DNA of 64,000 bases from Panaeolus papilionaceus (GCA_015501605.1 JADNRZ010000030.1:124001-188000), one strand, 5' to 3'. Positions 34,800 to 47,990 are shown, counted from the first letter of the stretch. Notes: generated from the letters alone by a model not told the origin. A program made the numbers and translations.

Positions 34800-35250
34800 T
34801 TATCGATACCGCGAACTTAAAATCCAACCACGAAAATTTGAACAGTCGCCTTATCAGCAGGATGAACTTTAGGATCAAGTTGATATTTCAAAAAGGGAAT
34901 TTTGCTGTCGAGGGAGGGACCTGGAACGGGGACTCTCGAAAAGATAAAAATGAAATGGACCAAGTCCAACGGTGGTTGTGTCTCTTTTGTCAGAACCCTG
35001 AAATCCAGCTAGAAATCCGTGCAGGATTCTTCGGAGAATGAGCAAGTGTATGCTCGAAAGGGAATCCAAGCCAATTTAACCGAACTCATTGTCGTCCATT
35101 GATCAACCAATCTGACTGTATCCTAAAATGAACAATGAAAATTTCAGCGTCCGAGAAGGAATCCTTGGATGCTAAAGATCTTTCTTACCTGGTTTTTTAT
35201 GACCTTACCGTTCGTTTGGCCTGTCAGAAGCAAACTCTCTTATGAGCGCC
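34800..35250. other. Intergenic
   Basis: 5' side of the Ser-rich gene. Only short unsupported ORFs are present. Confidence 0.4.
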
Positions 35251-35255
35251 GGTAA

Positions 35256-36110
35256 TTAGGCGAATTGTCCGCCCAGGGCTGCAGTGTAAAGACATGTAAT
35301 ATTTGTGGCATTTACGTTGGTGCTATCGCCGAGATATATTGATGAATTGGAGCATAGCAATTGACTATCTGAATCCAGGACGAATAATTTCAGATTTCCT
35401 CTCGGGTAGCCGTACTTGTTACCTGATGCTGACAGCCCCATTGAGCGCTATACTATGAAATCATCAACGCTCGAAAACCACAAAGAATGGGCTTAAAGAG
35501 CCACGCAACACAGCATAGCCGTTTGAGGGCTCGGAGAACTGAAGATATCGAAGCTGGAGCCCAGGAAATCTGACAAACAATGAAGATCATAAGCGAGCTA
35601 GCTCACTTTTCGCCAAAGTGGTTTACTTACTCACGTTAGACGGCCAACATTGGAACATCAGCATGTTCCATGGAAGTTTATAGATGATAGATAATGTCTG
35701 CAATGTACATCGTTTGTCGTTCGCCATAAGGCAATGGTTGCAACATGATGGCACGAAATTCTGGAGGTCAGATGGGGACTCGAAGTGTCCGTTTCTTCGA
35801 CGGCGAATCTGTTCTTCTAACGAGCCGTTCATAAGAAGACACGAATGACCGTCTGAACGTGGAACTTCGGTTTTTTGGTAGACGTACACACTCTGTGGAA
35901 CCAATTTGGGGTTTGAAAAGGGAATAAAAGGGAATCGAAGAAAAAGCAGACTCCCCAACAGGATAGCACAAGGTCCACCGAAACGTCCAACGTCATGTTC
36001 CACATAAGGAAGACATGTAACAGGGTTGGTATTGAGGAGCATCATGCACTGCCAGTACAGTGGTACACCGTGCCTGTGGACGGTCTCCGCTTTGTTCCAT
36101 GAGAATTGGT
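35256..36110 (-). CDS. Unrecognised ORFs, possible gene or relic
   Basis: A 140-codon minus-strand ORF (36045-35623) extends upstream without a stop to about 36110 and reads HRHGVPLYWQC, MMLLNTNPVTCLPYVEHDVG, ILLGSLLFLRFPFIPF and later FVPSCCNHCLMANDKRCT. A second stretch (35441-35256) includes DSTNVNATNITCLYTAALGG. There is one hydrophobic segment and several cysteines. I could not build a complete spliced model or identify a domain; it may be a decayed gene. Confidence 0.3.
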
Positions 36111-36688
36111 GGTCGTCATATATCCACCTATGTCTACACTTGAAATTTTAATTTACCGACAACACCAGTGCTCCAAGGAAGACGCGGGAGACCAGTGTTG
36201 CATGATAAAAGAGACTGAAGGCTGTATAATAAATGGATAAATTGAAGATTGAAGGTGAGACTTTACATTGCACGTACAATTTCGTTGATGGCTTGACTAC
36301 TTGAACGGCGCTAGGGTCCGCCAATCACTGTCTGAGCCCCGCAAGAAAGCCACTTCGCGCGCTGAAGGACGAGGGTGTAGAAGAGACCTCTGATTGTGTT
36401 TACATCCAGATGTAACATACTTCTTTCATCTGCGACGGGAATCCATTTTTTTCACGACAATCGCTCAGTCGTCGTGTTGCCAAGAAGGGTAATCAAGGTG
36501 CGGCTAACACATCAACAAAATGGAGAGTTAGCAAAACACCCGCTCGTGAGCCCAATTTCAAACTGACTTGCTCACCAATGAAAATAGATTTTCCTGACCA
36601 GAGTGAGCGAGGAGCAAAAATCAAAATATAATACCCTTCAACGGACTTGAACGGAGGATATGAAGGACGCCGAAAAAACAAAAATAGA

Positions 36689-36770
36689 GGCACTGCCCGG
36701 ATTCGAACCGGGGTTACAAGAACACTGAACTGATCAGAATCTTGAGTGATAACCACTACACTACAGCGCC
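36689..36770 (-). tRNA. tRNA-Gln(CUG) with 11-nt intron
   Basis: On the minus strand the 5' GGCGCTG pairs with 3' CAGTGCC with one G-T. The D-arm region is TAGTGTAGTGGTTATCAC, the anticodon stem CAAGA/TCTTG, and the T arm CCCGG TTCGAAT CCGGG. The loop TTCTGA.T gives anticodon CTG. Eleven extra bases follow A37, the standard site for a nuclear tRNA intron. Confidence 0.88.
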
Positions 36771-36779
36771 ATGTGGGGT

Positions 36780-37230
36780 TGGAGTCATCGGGCCGTCAAG
36801 AGTGCTGCTCAAAAGTGGGCGGGCAGCTCAAGAGCATTACGACCCCCAGACGCTATAACGAAAGTGTGGAATGTGGATCGTTGCACAAAAAGAATAATGA
36901 TAGAGGATTAGCAACAGCGTTGCCTCCGAGCTGCTGTTGGAAAACTGGGAACATACTGGCGATTTTTGAGAAAATGTTTAGTGTGATTGGGAGCTGTCCT
37001 TCTAGTCAGAGGTGAGTTCCACTTTACAAGGCCTGAATGATTCAACATGAGCGTAGCTTATTAGGCAGATTTAGTGAAATTGATGCAAGGTCACTGAATG
37101 TCATCCATGATAGGTGAACATACTGTACTTACGATTCAGCCAAAACGAAAGGATTTTTCCTTCCGTTCTCCTAGCTCCGATTGTGCATTCGGTAAATCCA
37201 TGCTCATTCGCAACGTCCTGTGGGGCTAGC
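36780..37230. other. Intergenic
   Basis: Upstream of the tRNA. No supported gene; a plus-strand 89-codon ORF overlaps the tRNA and is not credible. Confidence 0.4.
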
Positions 37231-37234
37231 ATGT

Positions 37235-37667
37235 TTAAAATGTGTTGACCACATATGTGCCAATTGCTTTCAAAAGTCGTGATAGGTTTTTAGTTGGGCT
37301 CATACTTCCGTCCACCAAAGGAACTTCAAATGCATACTCTCTCAAGTAACCGATATGCTCGAGTGATGAACAACGATTCGCGACCTGCGACCTGTCAATG
37401 GAGACAAGAGATGTGGCACACAATAAATTTGACTCACATGGGCTGATTAATTCTTTTACGCAGGAATTTGTAGGCTGGTTTCCTGTAACGAAATGTCCAC
37501 TCAGAAGTTTCATTTAACCTGGCTTGAAGAAGGGAGGAAGAGAGTGTGAACTTGGAATTTCCCATATCGAGGCAAAGACACCACAAACCACGCGTCTGAT
37601 CCGGTCCTTGGGCTTCGTGCTGCGCAAATCCCCAACGTCTAAAAACCTGGATAGCTGAGAGAATCAA
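37235..37667 (-). pseudogene. Possible F-box/LRR gene fragment
   Basis: Two overlapping minus-strand ORFs contain TSEWTFRYRKPAYKFLRKRI and, after a likely intron with a GTGAGT donor, RCSSLEHIGYLREYAFEVP. The SLEHIGYL block resembles C-terminal leucine-rich segments of agaric F-box proteins and also the piece at 53.1 kb. No F-box is found upstream, so this looks like a remnant. Confidence 0.3.
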
Positions 37668-37679
37668 GGTCTCAGGCTG

Positions 37680-38270
37680 GCTACAATTTTAGAACATCGA
37701 ACATCGTCGTTATCTATTTATGCAATCCTCCTTTCATTGGAGTTTCAGAAAATATACCAATCTATTTATGTCCGGGGTGCACGCTAATAATGATGGATGG
37801 CTCGGCACGACTGACTCATCGGCCAATACATACCGCATCCTCAATGCACGACGTGGCTCATCATCGAAAACCAAGTATGTCTTTTAGTGTATTCCTTCAT
37901 GGTAAAGATATTGTGTAGCTACCCCGGCCCCACAAAAGAGCCGACCTGGATGCTGCGGTGGAAATGTTCAGTATTAAAATACCATGTTCACATACTTTCT
38001 GTCCCAAGCTTCACAGCCTACACGCTGCCTAAATTTGCAGGGTTTTAATGTGATTTTATCATGATCGGTCGAAAGTTCAGGAAAGAGGGACCCCAGATGT
38101 GGCCCAGAACAGGAAGAATGAGATCCGAATTAGGGAATTAGCTTACATAATAGTCACCCACTCAGTCTGCGTTTCCTTGTGTCCGTCTTGCTCTTCACCA
38201 CCTTCGTCGTCGCCGCCAACAGCGACCAACCGTTCTTTTTTCTTTTCTTCTCTTTTCTCTCTTTTATAGA
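37680..38270. other. Promoter and 5' leader region of the chitin synthase
   Basis: No gene is seen. The last 60 bases before the ATG are strongly pyrimidine-rich (TTTTTTCTTTTCTTCTCTTT), as is usual just upstream of well-expressed fungal genes. Confidence 0.4.
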
Positions 38271-38274
38271 GGCG

Positions 38275-41200
38275 ATGACCTCGAACCAGACCACCCAGGC
38301 AGTTGCCTCGGGTGACCTTGTCGACCTCGTGTCATCCTCAGGCTCAGCCACCATCTACCCTTCTGACGACGCCATTCTAGCAGTCCTTCAAGCCCGTTTC
38401 CGAGCAGATTTACCTTATACCAGGATTGGATCTACGAACCTAGTCTCAGTTAACCCATATAAAACTCTCGCCAACGTCAACGATGTCAGTGCCAAGGAGT
38501 ATGAAGAGAGGTCATACAAGGACACCAGCCTACCTATGGTAGATTCACCACGGCCTCTACAACCTCATTTGTATGACCTGGCAGCTAGGGTGTATCTTCT
38601 TATGAGGAGGAGGAATGAGTCTCAAGGTGTTCTTTCACGGTATGTCTTTAGCTCCTTTTCCGCCTTTTCTCCTCCTCCTCAATTTGCTGCAGGGGCATTA
38701 CAGGGTCAGGAAAGACCAGCAGTATTCGTCTTTTCATGAATCAAGTCCTCAGGCTTTCTTCACACTCGAAGAAGGAGCATAAGCTCTCGGAACAAATCAA
38801 GGCGTTGAACACGGTGCTGGACTCGTTTGGCAACGCCAAAACTTTGATGAATTCCAATGCTTCTCGCCATTCCCGATACCTAGAACTCCATTTCAACGAA
38901 AACGGACGCATCAGTGCAGCAAAAGCTCTCACGTTTGGTCTGGATAAGTCACGACTCAATAGGCTCACCCATGAAGAAAGGACATACCACGTCTTTTACC
39001 AATTCTTGGCGGGCTCTACCAGCGCAGAGCGTGATGCCTTCAATTTGGAGGACCCTTCAGACTACGCACTTCTGGCATCTTCGGGATGCTATAGGCTCCC
39101 AGCGGGACCTTTCAGCGACGATTCCATTGCGATGACTGAGCTTCGCTCTGCGATGAGAATCCTCGGCTTCAAAGCCAAGCACATGACGGCTATTTTTAGC
39201 CTTCTCGTCGCAATTTTGCTGCTCGGCAACCTTCAATTCACGGAGGGCGATGCTCATGATGTGTCTGCCAACGTCGCCAACCCACACGTTCTCGATCAAG
39301 CTGCCCGTTTCCTCGGTGTTTCATCAGATGACCTCAGTCAAATCCTCACCAACAAAACCAACTACGTCCGCAAGGAGCTCTTCACTGTCCTCCTTAATGC
39401 CGAACAAAGTGCGCGACAGAGGGATCACTTTGTGCGGGATTTGTACGCTATCCTCTTCGCGTATGTGGTTGAGACATGCAATCACCGCCTTTCTCCAAGC
39501 AAGGATGCCCCTCCTTCCACCCAAATCGTCATCTTTGATCAGCCAGGTTTCCAAACTCGTGGTCCTGCTGGCACAACTTCCATGTCTCTATCAGGAGCTC
39601 AGCCTCTCATTTCCGCCTACGGGCATAACGGCTTTGACGAGTTCTGCGTAAACTTTGCGGATGAACTTCTCCAATCTTACGTTCTGCGCCACACCTTTGA
39701 GGATGGCATTGGTTACAACGCAGCCATGGTATCTGATGGTGTCACCCTTCCTAGCATCTCAACAATGGACAACGGCGCATGTGTTGAGCTCCTTCGTGGC
39801 GCTCAGCTAAACGAGAGGTCGCTCAAGAAACCCGGTGGACTGCTTGGTTCTATCAACAAGGCTTGCTCGTCCTTCAAGTTGGGCAAGAGCGGTGACGACC
39901 GTGACGATCAACTCCAGCAAGAGCTCTCTTCCAAATACGGAGTCCATGGATCATTCATCGCCTCCCCCGGTGTCGGCGGTGCATCTGATAGACGTCTCTT
40001 TGGCATCAATCACTACGCTGGTGCGGCCTCCTATGACATCTCCCAATTCATTGAAAAGGATGCGGATCTATTGGACTCTGCTTTCGTCACCCTTTTGAGG
40101 AACTCTACAGACAACTTTGTTTCCAAGCTCCTTTCTGGACCTAGCTTGGCAACGGAGAGGCATAGCAAGGATGATAGCATCATTGTCCAAGCTCAGGTTT
40201 CGTCTCAGCCATTGAGGCAACCCTCGGCGATTCCTGCTGCCGATGGCTCCCTACCGCCACCAGAACATGAGCACCCCCGTTTGGATCCTAGCAAGACGTA
40301 CCCCGTCACCACCCAAATCAACTTCACCCTTTCTGAAATCTTCAACTCCCTGGATCGTATCAACATCTGGACAGTTTCATGCATCCGCCCCAACGATTCC
40401 AGTTCCCCAAATTCCTTTGACAAGCGTCGCGTCAAGGCTCAGATCAGGAGTCTCTTGCTCCCTGATATCATCGCACGTCGCAGTGTGGAGTACGTCGTTG
40501 ACTACAGTATCGCCGAGTTCTGCGATCGTTATGTTCCGACTATGCGAGGAACGGAGGAGGACAGGATTGTCCAGTGTGCGAGGGCGAATGGATGGACAGA
40601 GGGTATGGATTATATCTGTGGTCACCACCAGATTTGGTTGTCGTACCCGGCTTGGAAGGTCGTCGAGGACACGGTTAGGGCGCAGGAGAAAGGGGGGTCA
40701 AAGGATGGAGAAGAGGAAGAGGAGTATAATCCGGACGACCAGACCGACTTTACGCATACCCAGGATGCCCATGCAACACCCGCTAGCGGATACTTTGGCG
40801 AGAGCTCGGACAACTTGTTGCTCAACAGGGGCGGGGTTGCGTCGACCTATGGTGGTGGTGGATTGCCGACGCCTACTATGGCTCAGACGATGAAAGGATA
40901 CTCTGAGGCTAATGAGAGTAATGTGTGGGGATCGGATTATGACAAGCGAGAGGCGGGAGGACCAAATTCGCCGCCGTATGCTGCTGGTGGATCACCTCCT
41001 GTTGGTGGTGGAAAGGAGGGCACAGGGATGATTGTTAAGGATGCTCCTAACGCTGTAGAGGAGGTCCCTTCAAGCCGTTCTCGTCGTTACTGGCTCGCCC
41101 TTGTCTGGACCACCACCTGGTGGATTCCCAGTTTCCTCCTTCGTGTTGTAGGACGTATGAAGCGACCTGATGTCCGACTGGCGTGGAGGGAGAAGGTCAC

Positions 41201-44200
41201 CATTTTCTGGTTGATCCTCTTGTTTAACGGTATCGTCATCTTCTACATCGTTGAGTTCGGAAGGCTCTTGTGTCCCAACTTTGACAAGGCGTGGTCAATC
41301 AATGAGGTCAACCAGCATCAAGGAAGGAACGATTATTGGGTTGCGATTCAGGGTGAGGTCTACGACGTGACGAATTTCGTTGGGGGCGATCACAGCAATG
41401 GTTATTTCGGCATTCCCAGCAACGGCCCAAGTACATTGGAGGCCTTCGCTGGTCAGGATCTGACGTACTGGTTCCCTCCTCCCTTGACCAGTGGTTGCGC
41501 GGGCCTGATCACCGATGACCAGATTTCGCTTCTACGCAAGGTGTGGAACAACCCCGTTGTTCAAGCCATCCACACCTCTGGAGCCCTACAGACTAACGGA
41601 GTCGCGATGAAGAGTCCGAACTGGTACAGGGATGTCTTCTTCCCGAAGATGAGGACGATGAGGAAGGGTCCATTGGTCTATTCGATGCAAACCATTCAAG
41701 ACCTGGCGCAATCAGACGATGAGAATCTGCAAAAGTAAGTTGGTTGTGTTGGCTCTGCTATTTGTTCTTTTATATTGATGATTTGGAACCTTTCCGTGCC
41801 ATCTCTTAGAGTTTGGGCCGTATACAACAACAAGCTCTACGATATGACGGACTACGTTTTCACTCTGACGACGAATCTGAGAATGCCGCCCTATAATTTC
41901 CTGAGGGATGATTTCATCAACACTTTCACCCAACGCAATGGTCAGGATATCACGAAACCCCTTAATGATGTGTTGAACAACATGGACGCGACGACGAGGC
42001 AACAGCATCTCGCTTGCATTGATAACGTCTTCTTGCAAGGCGAACTCGATTTCCGCAAAGACGCTAGGTGTCAGGTTCAGAATATTTTCCTTATCGTCAT
42101 GTCGGGTATTGTCATGGCCTCCATTGGAATGAAGTGTACGTTATGTCCTACTTATATTCTCCCTCGTTCATCCTTGCTCATTCGTTTTCAAATAGTCTTG
42201 GCTGCTCTTCAGCTCGGAAGCAAGCGTTCGCCCGAATTGCAAGACAAGTTCGTGCTCTGCCAGGTCCCTTGTTACACCGAAGGCGAAGACTCTCTGCGAC
42301 GTACCATTGATTCGCTGGCCGCACTCAACTATGACGACAAGCGCAAGCTTATTTTCATCATTTGCGACGGCAACATTATTGGTAGCGGAAACGACAGGAC
42401 GACGCCACGTATCGTTTTGGACATTTTGGGTGTTGATCCTAAATTGGACCCCGAGCCTCTCTTGTTCAAGTCCGTTGGCGAGGGCTCAAAGGCACTCAAC
42501 TATGGCAAGGTTTACTCTGGTCTGTATGAATTTGAGGGTCACGTTGTTCCGTAAGTCGTCTTGTTTTCGCTTTCTTTATAATTTGACTAATTTCGTTTTC
42601 TATAGTTATATGGTCGTCGTCAAAGTTGGAAAGCCCACCGAACGCTCCAAGCCTGGTAATCGTGGCAAACGTGACAGTCAAATCCTTTTACTGCACTACC
42701 TCAACCGCGTCCACTTTGATGCCCCCATGTCACCTTTGGAGTTGGAGGTCTACCACCAGATGAGGAATGTCATCGGAATTGACCCGGCTTTCTACGAGTA
42801 TATCTTCACCATTGATGCTGATACCGTGCGTATCGTATTTATTTCAAACTCTTTACCTTTTTTATTCACTAATTTATAATCCTTTCAGACTGTGACACCT
42901 GATTCGCTCAACCGACTCGTGGCCTCCAGCGCAGACGACCAGAAGATTATCGGAATTTGTGGTGAAACCAAGCTGACCAATGAAGAGGGCTCGTGGTGGA
43001 CGATGATCCAGGTCTACGAGTACTACATCTCGCACCATCTGTCCAAGGCTTTTGAGAGTTTGTTCGGCTCAGTTACCTGTTTGCCTGGTTGTTTCTCTCT
43101 CTACCGTGTTCGTACCGCCGACAAGGGTCGCCCAATTATCATCTCCAACCGTATCATTGAGGACTACGCGGAACCTAACGTTGACACTTTGCACAAGAAG
43201 AACCTGTTCTCTCTCGGAGAAGATCGTTTCCTTACCACCCTGTTGATGAAGCACTTCCCAACGTTCAAGACCAAATTCTGTCCTGACGCCGTTGCTCATA
43301 CCATGGCTCCTGAGTCCTGGCGTGTTTTGTTCTCGCAACGTCGTCGCTGGATCAACTCCACTGTTCACAATCTTTGCGAGTTGGTTATTCTTCCAGAGTT
43401 GTTCGGGTTCTGCTGTTTCTCTATGCGCTTCTTCGTCTTCATTGATCTTCTCGGAACCATCGTAAGCAATTTCGTTTGTCTCGGGATCTTTTTTTCTGAC
43501 ATTTTTTGTTCATAGATCCTGCCTGCCACTGTTGTCTATGTATGCCACCTGTCAATTTTGTTTACCGTTTCAGATCTAATGTGTCCTATTTTTAGCTTGT
43601 CTACCTCGTCGTCGTCGTCGCCACCAGGGCCTCTGCCTTCCCTCGTATTGCCATCATCATGTTGGCGGTTACTTATGGTTTGCAAGCAATCATCTTTATC
43701 ATCAAGAGAGAGTTCATGCTGGTCGGCTGGATGATTGTTTATATCCTATCGTACGTATCAAGGCTTCCTCGCTTCTGGGCCGTGTATACTTATTGTGTTT
43801 TATAGATACCCCGTTTACAGTTTCTTCCTGCCGGTGTACTCGTTCTGGTGCATGGATGAGTTCAGTTGGGGTAATACGCGCGTTGTCATCGGAGAAGGCA
43901 AGGATAAGAAGGTTATCACGAATGAGGATGAGAAATTCGACGAGTCCATGATTCCTCTGAAGAAGTTTAGCGGTACGTTAATCTTTTTGTGAAATTCGTG
44001 CAATTCTCTTATTCATCATCGCAGAATACGAGGCAGAGGCTTGGGAAACTGGAACCCGCCACTCGGACGAGACAGGGTACGACAGCAAGCATCACACTCA
44101 ATCTCAATCTCAAGCAGGTCGTTCCCGTAATGGCTCCCCTCGCACGGGTTCGCCACATATGTACAACAACGCGTCGCATTCTGGGGATTACTATCGGGAC

Positions 44201-44861
44201 ACCAACGTCACCTACAACAATAGTTCCAACCCTCATCTCCGACTTGGTGGCAGTCAACTGTCGCACAGCAACATGTCACATCACCAAGTCGCCCAACAGC
44301 AGCAGGCGATGTCACAGTACGGTGGCCCCCAATTGCCTTTCATGCCATTTGGAAGTGGTCCTGGATCCGTTACTGGTTCAGATTACGGCCATATGCCCAT
44401 GATCACTCCCATGGGTTTCCAAAATACAGGCAGCATGTATGGCATGATGCCTCCTGCTGCTGCACCTCGGAACACGATGATGACTGGGCTGAACATATTT
44501 GGAAGTGGAAGCCAGAGTGGATCGCAGGTCAACGCTACACCCCCATCTGCCCCCGGCATGCAGCGCATGTCTACATTCTCACTTGCTACGACGGTTAATC
44601 CTTTCAGTGGACCGAGTCTCAACCCCAATCCTACGGACGAAGACCTGTTCAATGCCCTGAGGAACTATCTGAGCACTCAGGATCTCATGACGGTCACGAA
44701 AAAGTATGTTTTCTACTTATATAGATATATTTGCAACAGGTTGCTGACCAACACCTAGAACTGCTAGGGAGGCCATCGCCGTTAAATTCCCCAAGGCAGA
44801 TATGGCTTCAAGAAAAGACTTTTTGAACCAATCTATTGATAAGATTCTTTCCGAATCATAG
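38275..44861 (+). CDS. Chitin synthase with myosin-like motor domain, 2002 aa
   Basis: Eleven exons join in frame: 38275-38639, 38693-41734, 41810-42135, 42196-42550, 42606-42825, 42889-43461, 43516-43539, 43596-43750, 43806-43972, 44025-44703 and 44759-44861. The myosin-like head fills residues 1 to ~780; its P-loop [10 protein letters not shown] is formed by the first splice, and FDQPGFQT stands where myosins have their switch-type motif. Two membrane helices lie at ~917-975, a cytochrome b5-like domain at ~984-1060 ([17 protein letters not shown]), then the catalytic core with [11 protein letters not shown] (~1546) and QRRRW (~1585). Further helices follow, then a DEK_C domain at the end ([14 protein letters not shown]...[13 protein letters not shown]). 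Enzymes of this class make wall chitin from UDP-GlcNAc at hyphal tips. I start at [10 protein letters not shown]; a longer upstream Met reads a pyrimidine-rich leader. Confidence 0.95.
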
Positions 44862-44869
44862 ACTTTTTT

Positions 44870-45470
44870 CATTCATTATTTAGATTAGCTTTATTCTTGC
44901 CTTTTCTTTATGCCCCGTCACGAACTATCTTTTGGCTCCATCTCGCGTCCTCTTAACTACAGGCCCTTTGCTACATACCATCAAAATATTTCATCTCATG
45001 GACAAGCATCATATATATTCGCTCCTTCCATTCCTTCCCACTCCATAATCTTTACCGTCATCCCCTCACGTGCCACTGCCATCATTCATCCTCCATATGT
45101 CGCACTTGCTTTGCACTGACTCTTTACATCGCATTGGACTTGGTAATCATAATATTTTCACTTCTCTCCCGTGTAAAGCATTGCAGAACAATAGTTATAA
45201 ATCTCTAGTGGACTCGTCTATACTCTATCCTTTCCTTCCCGTTTCTTGGTCACTCTTTTATTACGTATTGCCTTCGTACTTTACTAGAGCTTATTCTGCG
45301 TGGATTGCAGGTAATAAATCAATGGGATATTCACTTGTATCTTGAATTTTGCAATGTGAACTTGCGTCATATCATTGTTGACCAAAGCTTCGCTGACACA
45401 AACCTCTGCAAGGCATGAAGGTGCATAAAGTTGATATTGGAACGAATGAAAAGGTATATGTAAAGGAGTG
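44870..45470. other. 3' flank between convergent genes
   Basis: The chitin synthase and the cyclin-like gene converge here. The DNA is pyrimidine-rich on the plus strand with no supported gene. Confidence 0.4.
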
Positions 45471-45472
45471 TG

Positions 45473-46234
45473 TTATATGAGCTGTACTTTCGTATTTCTA
45501 CTGGAAGGCCTGGGATCCAGACGCCGGACAAGACGTGCAAATCTCTGTTTGATGGATGGGCGACAAATCTTGCGACTTGGGTAGGCAGACGCAGATGTGA
45601 AGAACAAACTCGCCAAGATTTGATGATCTTCCTCCTCAAGTTCGGATGCTGTGCGAGCAGGGGAAATAGGAGACGCGCAGAGCGCCTTGGAACGCGCTAG
45701 AGTCTCCTCGTATAATGGGGGCGGCGTAACAGGGGCGTGACCCTTCGAAGAAGAAGGCATACGAGGTTGAAGGTACTGCGAAGCTGTGGAACGGGGACTG
45801 GAAGTGCGAATGCCCACTTTGAAGATCTTTTGGAAAATGATGTAGAGGTCGGGATCGACGCAGAGGTCGCCCTTGAGAGCACTCCGGAATGACGCTTGCA
45901 TAATTAGGAGTTCATCATCGTCCCACCTGCCTCCTGACGCGATTCGGCTCCACGGTGCGAGATGGTGTCGTCGGAGGTCGTCATTGCGGCCACTTGATAC
46001 TTGCGCCGCAATTGTGTATGAAGCAAAGAAGAGGCGATAGGCGTCATCGTCGTAGGCAACGCTGAAGATGTTGGCCTCTTTGTATTTGCAAAGGTAAGTC
46101 ATGGCGATGGTGAGTACCGGGAGATCAAGACCAGAGTGTTGAAGCACTGATGCGATGAATATCGGGAGGTGATCTTGCCATGCGGATAGGGGTGAGGGAT
46201 AAAGGTACTTGGTGGAAGCAAAGAGGTAGATCAT
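45473..46234 (-). CDS. Cyclin-like protein, 253 aa
   Basis: The single-exon ORF has an N-terminal half that resembles a Pho80/PCL-type cyclin fold: WQDHLPIFIASVLQHSGLDL, PVLTIAMTYLCKYKEAN, and DDAYRLFFASYTIAAQVSS, where the family has a helix such as LFL.ALILASKYL. The second half is polar and disordered (SPRSTASQYLQP, PPPLYEETLARSKAL) and ends basic. Relatives bind a CDK and govern phosphate response or cell-cycle entry. The match is by pattern only; the length suits a small cyclin. It converges on the chitin synthase. Confidence 0.6.
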   Translation of the reverse strand: MIYLFASTKYLYPSPLSAWQDHLPIFIASVLQHSGLDLPVLTIAMTYLCKYKEANIFSVAYDDDAYRLFFASYTIAAQVSSGRNDDLRRHHLAPWSRIASGGRWDDDELLIMQASFRSALKGDLCVDPDLYIIFQKIFKVGIRTSSPRSTASQYLQPRMPSSSKGHAPVTPPPLYEETLARSKALCASPISPARTASELEEEDHQILASLFFTSASAYPSRKICRPSIKQRFARLVRRLDPRPSSRNTKVQLI

Positions 46235-46239
46235 GTAGC

Positions 46240-47570
46240 TAGCACATATCGATCCGTAGAGACTATGGTCGAACCTTGGGCTATCCTCTATAGGGGATGA
46301 GAGGCGAGTGTATGGGAACGACTCGTTAAACTAAACGAGGCAAGGAAAAGAGCATTAAAGGGATCAAAAGTTTATTAAAGGAGCCAGAATACAGAACGGG
46401 CGCCACGTACTGGTCGCATGACTGTAGATAACACGATATATTTGTCAACCAGGCATAAACGGGTCCTTGGTCGTACGACAAGCGCTGAAAGAACGTTGAA
46501 CGATGAGGGTGGATGTAGGTGTCGCAAAAAGAGGTTTTGGAGACATCATCATGGCTCGATGTTATAGGGCTGAGTGCACTGTTTCAGCCTTGGCGATGTC
46601 TTAAGCGCAAGTAGGCCAGAAACACCAGCCTAGGCTACGTCGCAACAGGAAATCGTTGTGGTCGTCGAAGAATTTCATCTACATAGTTGCACACCATTTG
46701 ATAGAGGTTTTGAAGTCTTCTTTGCTTCCTTCAGGTCCGGTGTTGACGAGGAATTTATATTAGCGCCCAATCATATGGGCTATACTTTATTGAACTTCAT
46801 TCAGACAATCTATACGCAATTCCACCTTGTAGTCATGGATCCCAACAAATTCAACCCTTTCCTGGACTTCATCTCCAATATTGTGAAACGTCTCATGCTG
46901 GCACTTGGTCTGGATAATGAATGAGCCGCGTGGAGAGGGGACTCGAAGCCATACGCATTGGGAAGCGCTCCAAATGTTTGTAAGTCTCATATGTTTTTCA
47001 GTAAATATTCGCTTAATTAAATGCGGTAAAAAATATTGCTCACAGATGTTCACAGGTCCACAGACAATGCTGTCGACCAGCTTATAACGCAGAAGATTTA
47101 GTCGATTTACTAAGTGACTTAGCCAACTCCCGCTGCTACTTATCATGTTACAGACACTTGATGCCATTGGTTCTGTTTCCATTGCATCACAGTATTCGTT
47201 TTGTGGAGGGCCAAGATGTCAGCCTGAGTGTTCTGTCCAAGGTCTCGGGTACCATACAGAGTAAAAGTTATGGATTAAAATTTAGCACCAAATTAATTCT
47301 CGTAGCTTTGTCGATTATTGATTTCTGATTCAAAAACGACAAGAGAGGTATTGAATCGTAGAACTTGTAGCCTTGTGGGATAACTGTACCTTCTTCGTTG
47401 AATGGTTTGGACCAATCCGAAGTGATGCTTTTGGATAAAGACATTCAGATTGATAGTTTCAACGTGCTACACACTGAACGAATAAGTATTATGGTAGCGG
47501 GCTATGCCGCTGGCCGGCATTATCGTTATTTAAATACTAAGTACATAGTTCCGGACAGCTCGCAATAAAT
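46240..47570. other. Gene-poor stretch
   Basis: Opposed ORFs of 88 codons (plus, 46658-46924) and 131 codons (minus, 47182-46787) overlap; neither has a recognised domain. The plus ORF ends FISNIVKRLMLALGLDNE. I cannot choose a coding strand, so no gene is called. Confidence 0.35.
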
Positions 47571-47580
47571 CGGCTAATAC

Positions 47581-47670
47581 TTATTCAACCTCATTCATCC
47601 CACTGCTCCCAGTTGTAAGAAATGTCGTCCATTGAAATTCGTCCTCGTCACATTGTCTTGCTTCGTACAC
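47581..47670 (-). pseudogene. 3' fragment of a fifth membrane-protein paralogue
   Basis: The minus strand reads QCDEDEFQWTTFLTTGSSG then MNEVE and a stop, the same C-terminus as paralogue 3 (CDEDEFRLTTFLTTESGG). The downstream DNA (47530-47580) also matches that beside paralogue 3. Nothing of the rest of the gene precedes it; at 47665 the sequence switches to the block repeated at 50.3 kb. Confidence 0.65.
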
Positions 47671-47990
47671 TGGCATAATTGGAGGGCAATGGAGAACTTG
47701 AAGCATACAAATTGTATCAATCCATGCATGCAAACCTCACAATGTGCCCCACATTTTGGTTTCTGAGGAAGTCATGCAATGAAGTGCCCTAACCAAAGTT
47801 TAACAAACCTAACCGAGCGTCAAGTTGTTTTGCTGCTAGCCGAGCGACTCTGGCGATCGCTCAGGGCGTCTTGGCGGTGATGGGGGAATAATTTGATACC
47901 CTGCCTTCTCCTTCTAAATGGAGAGTCATGAGGATTTGAAATCAGTTTTCAGTCACCCTATATTATACATTATAACGCCGTATTCTGGTT
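47665..47990 (+). repeat. Direct repeat, left copy, flanking paralogue 4
   Basis: CTGGCATAATTGGAGGGCAA, then GAAGCATACAAATT, TTTGATACCCT and CCTTCT occur in the same order as in the block at 50308-50640, with substitutions throughout. No ORF spans both copies. Confidence 0.65.

Noticed and set aside
46658..47182. Overlapping plus and minus ORFs of 88 and 131 codons
   Set aside because: Neither strand has a recognisable domain or intron evidence; no basis for a choice.
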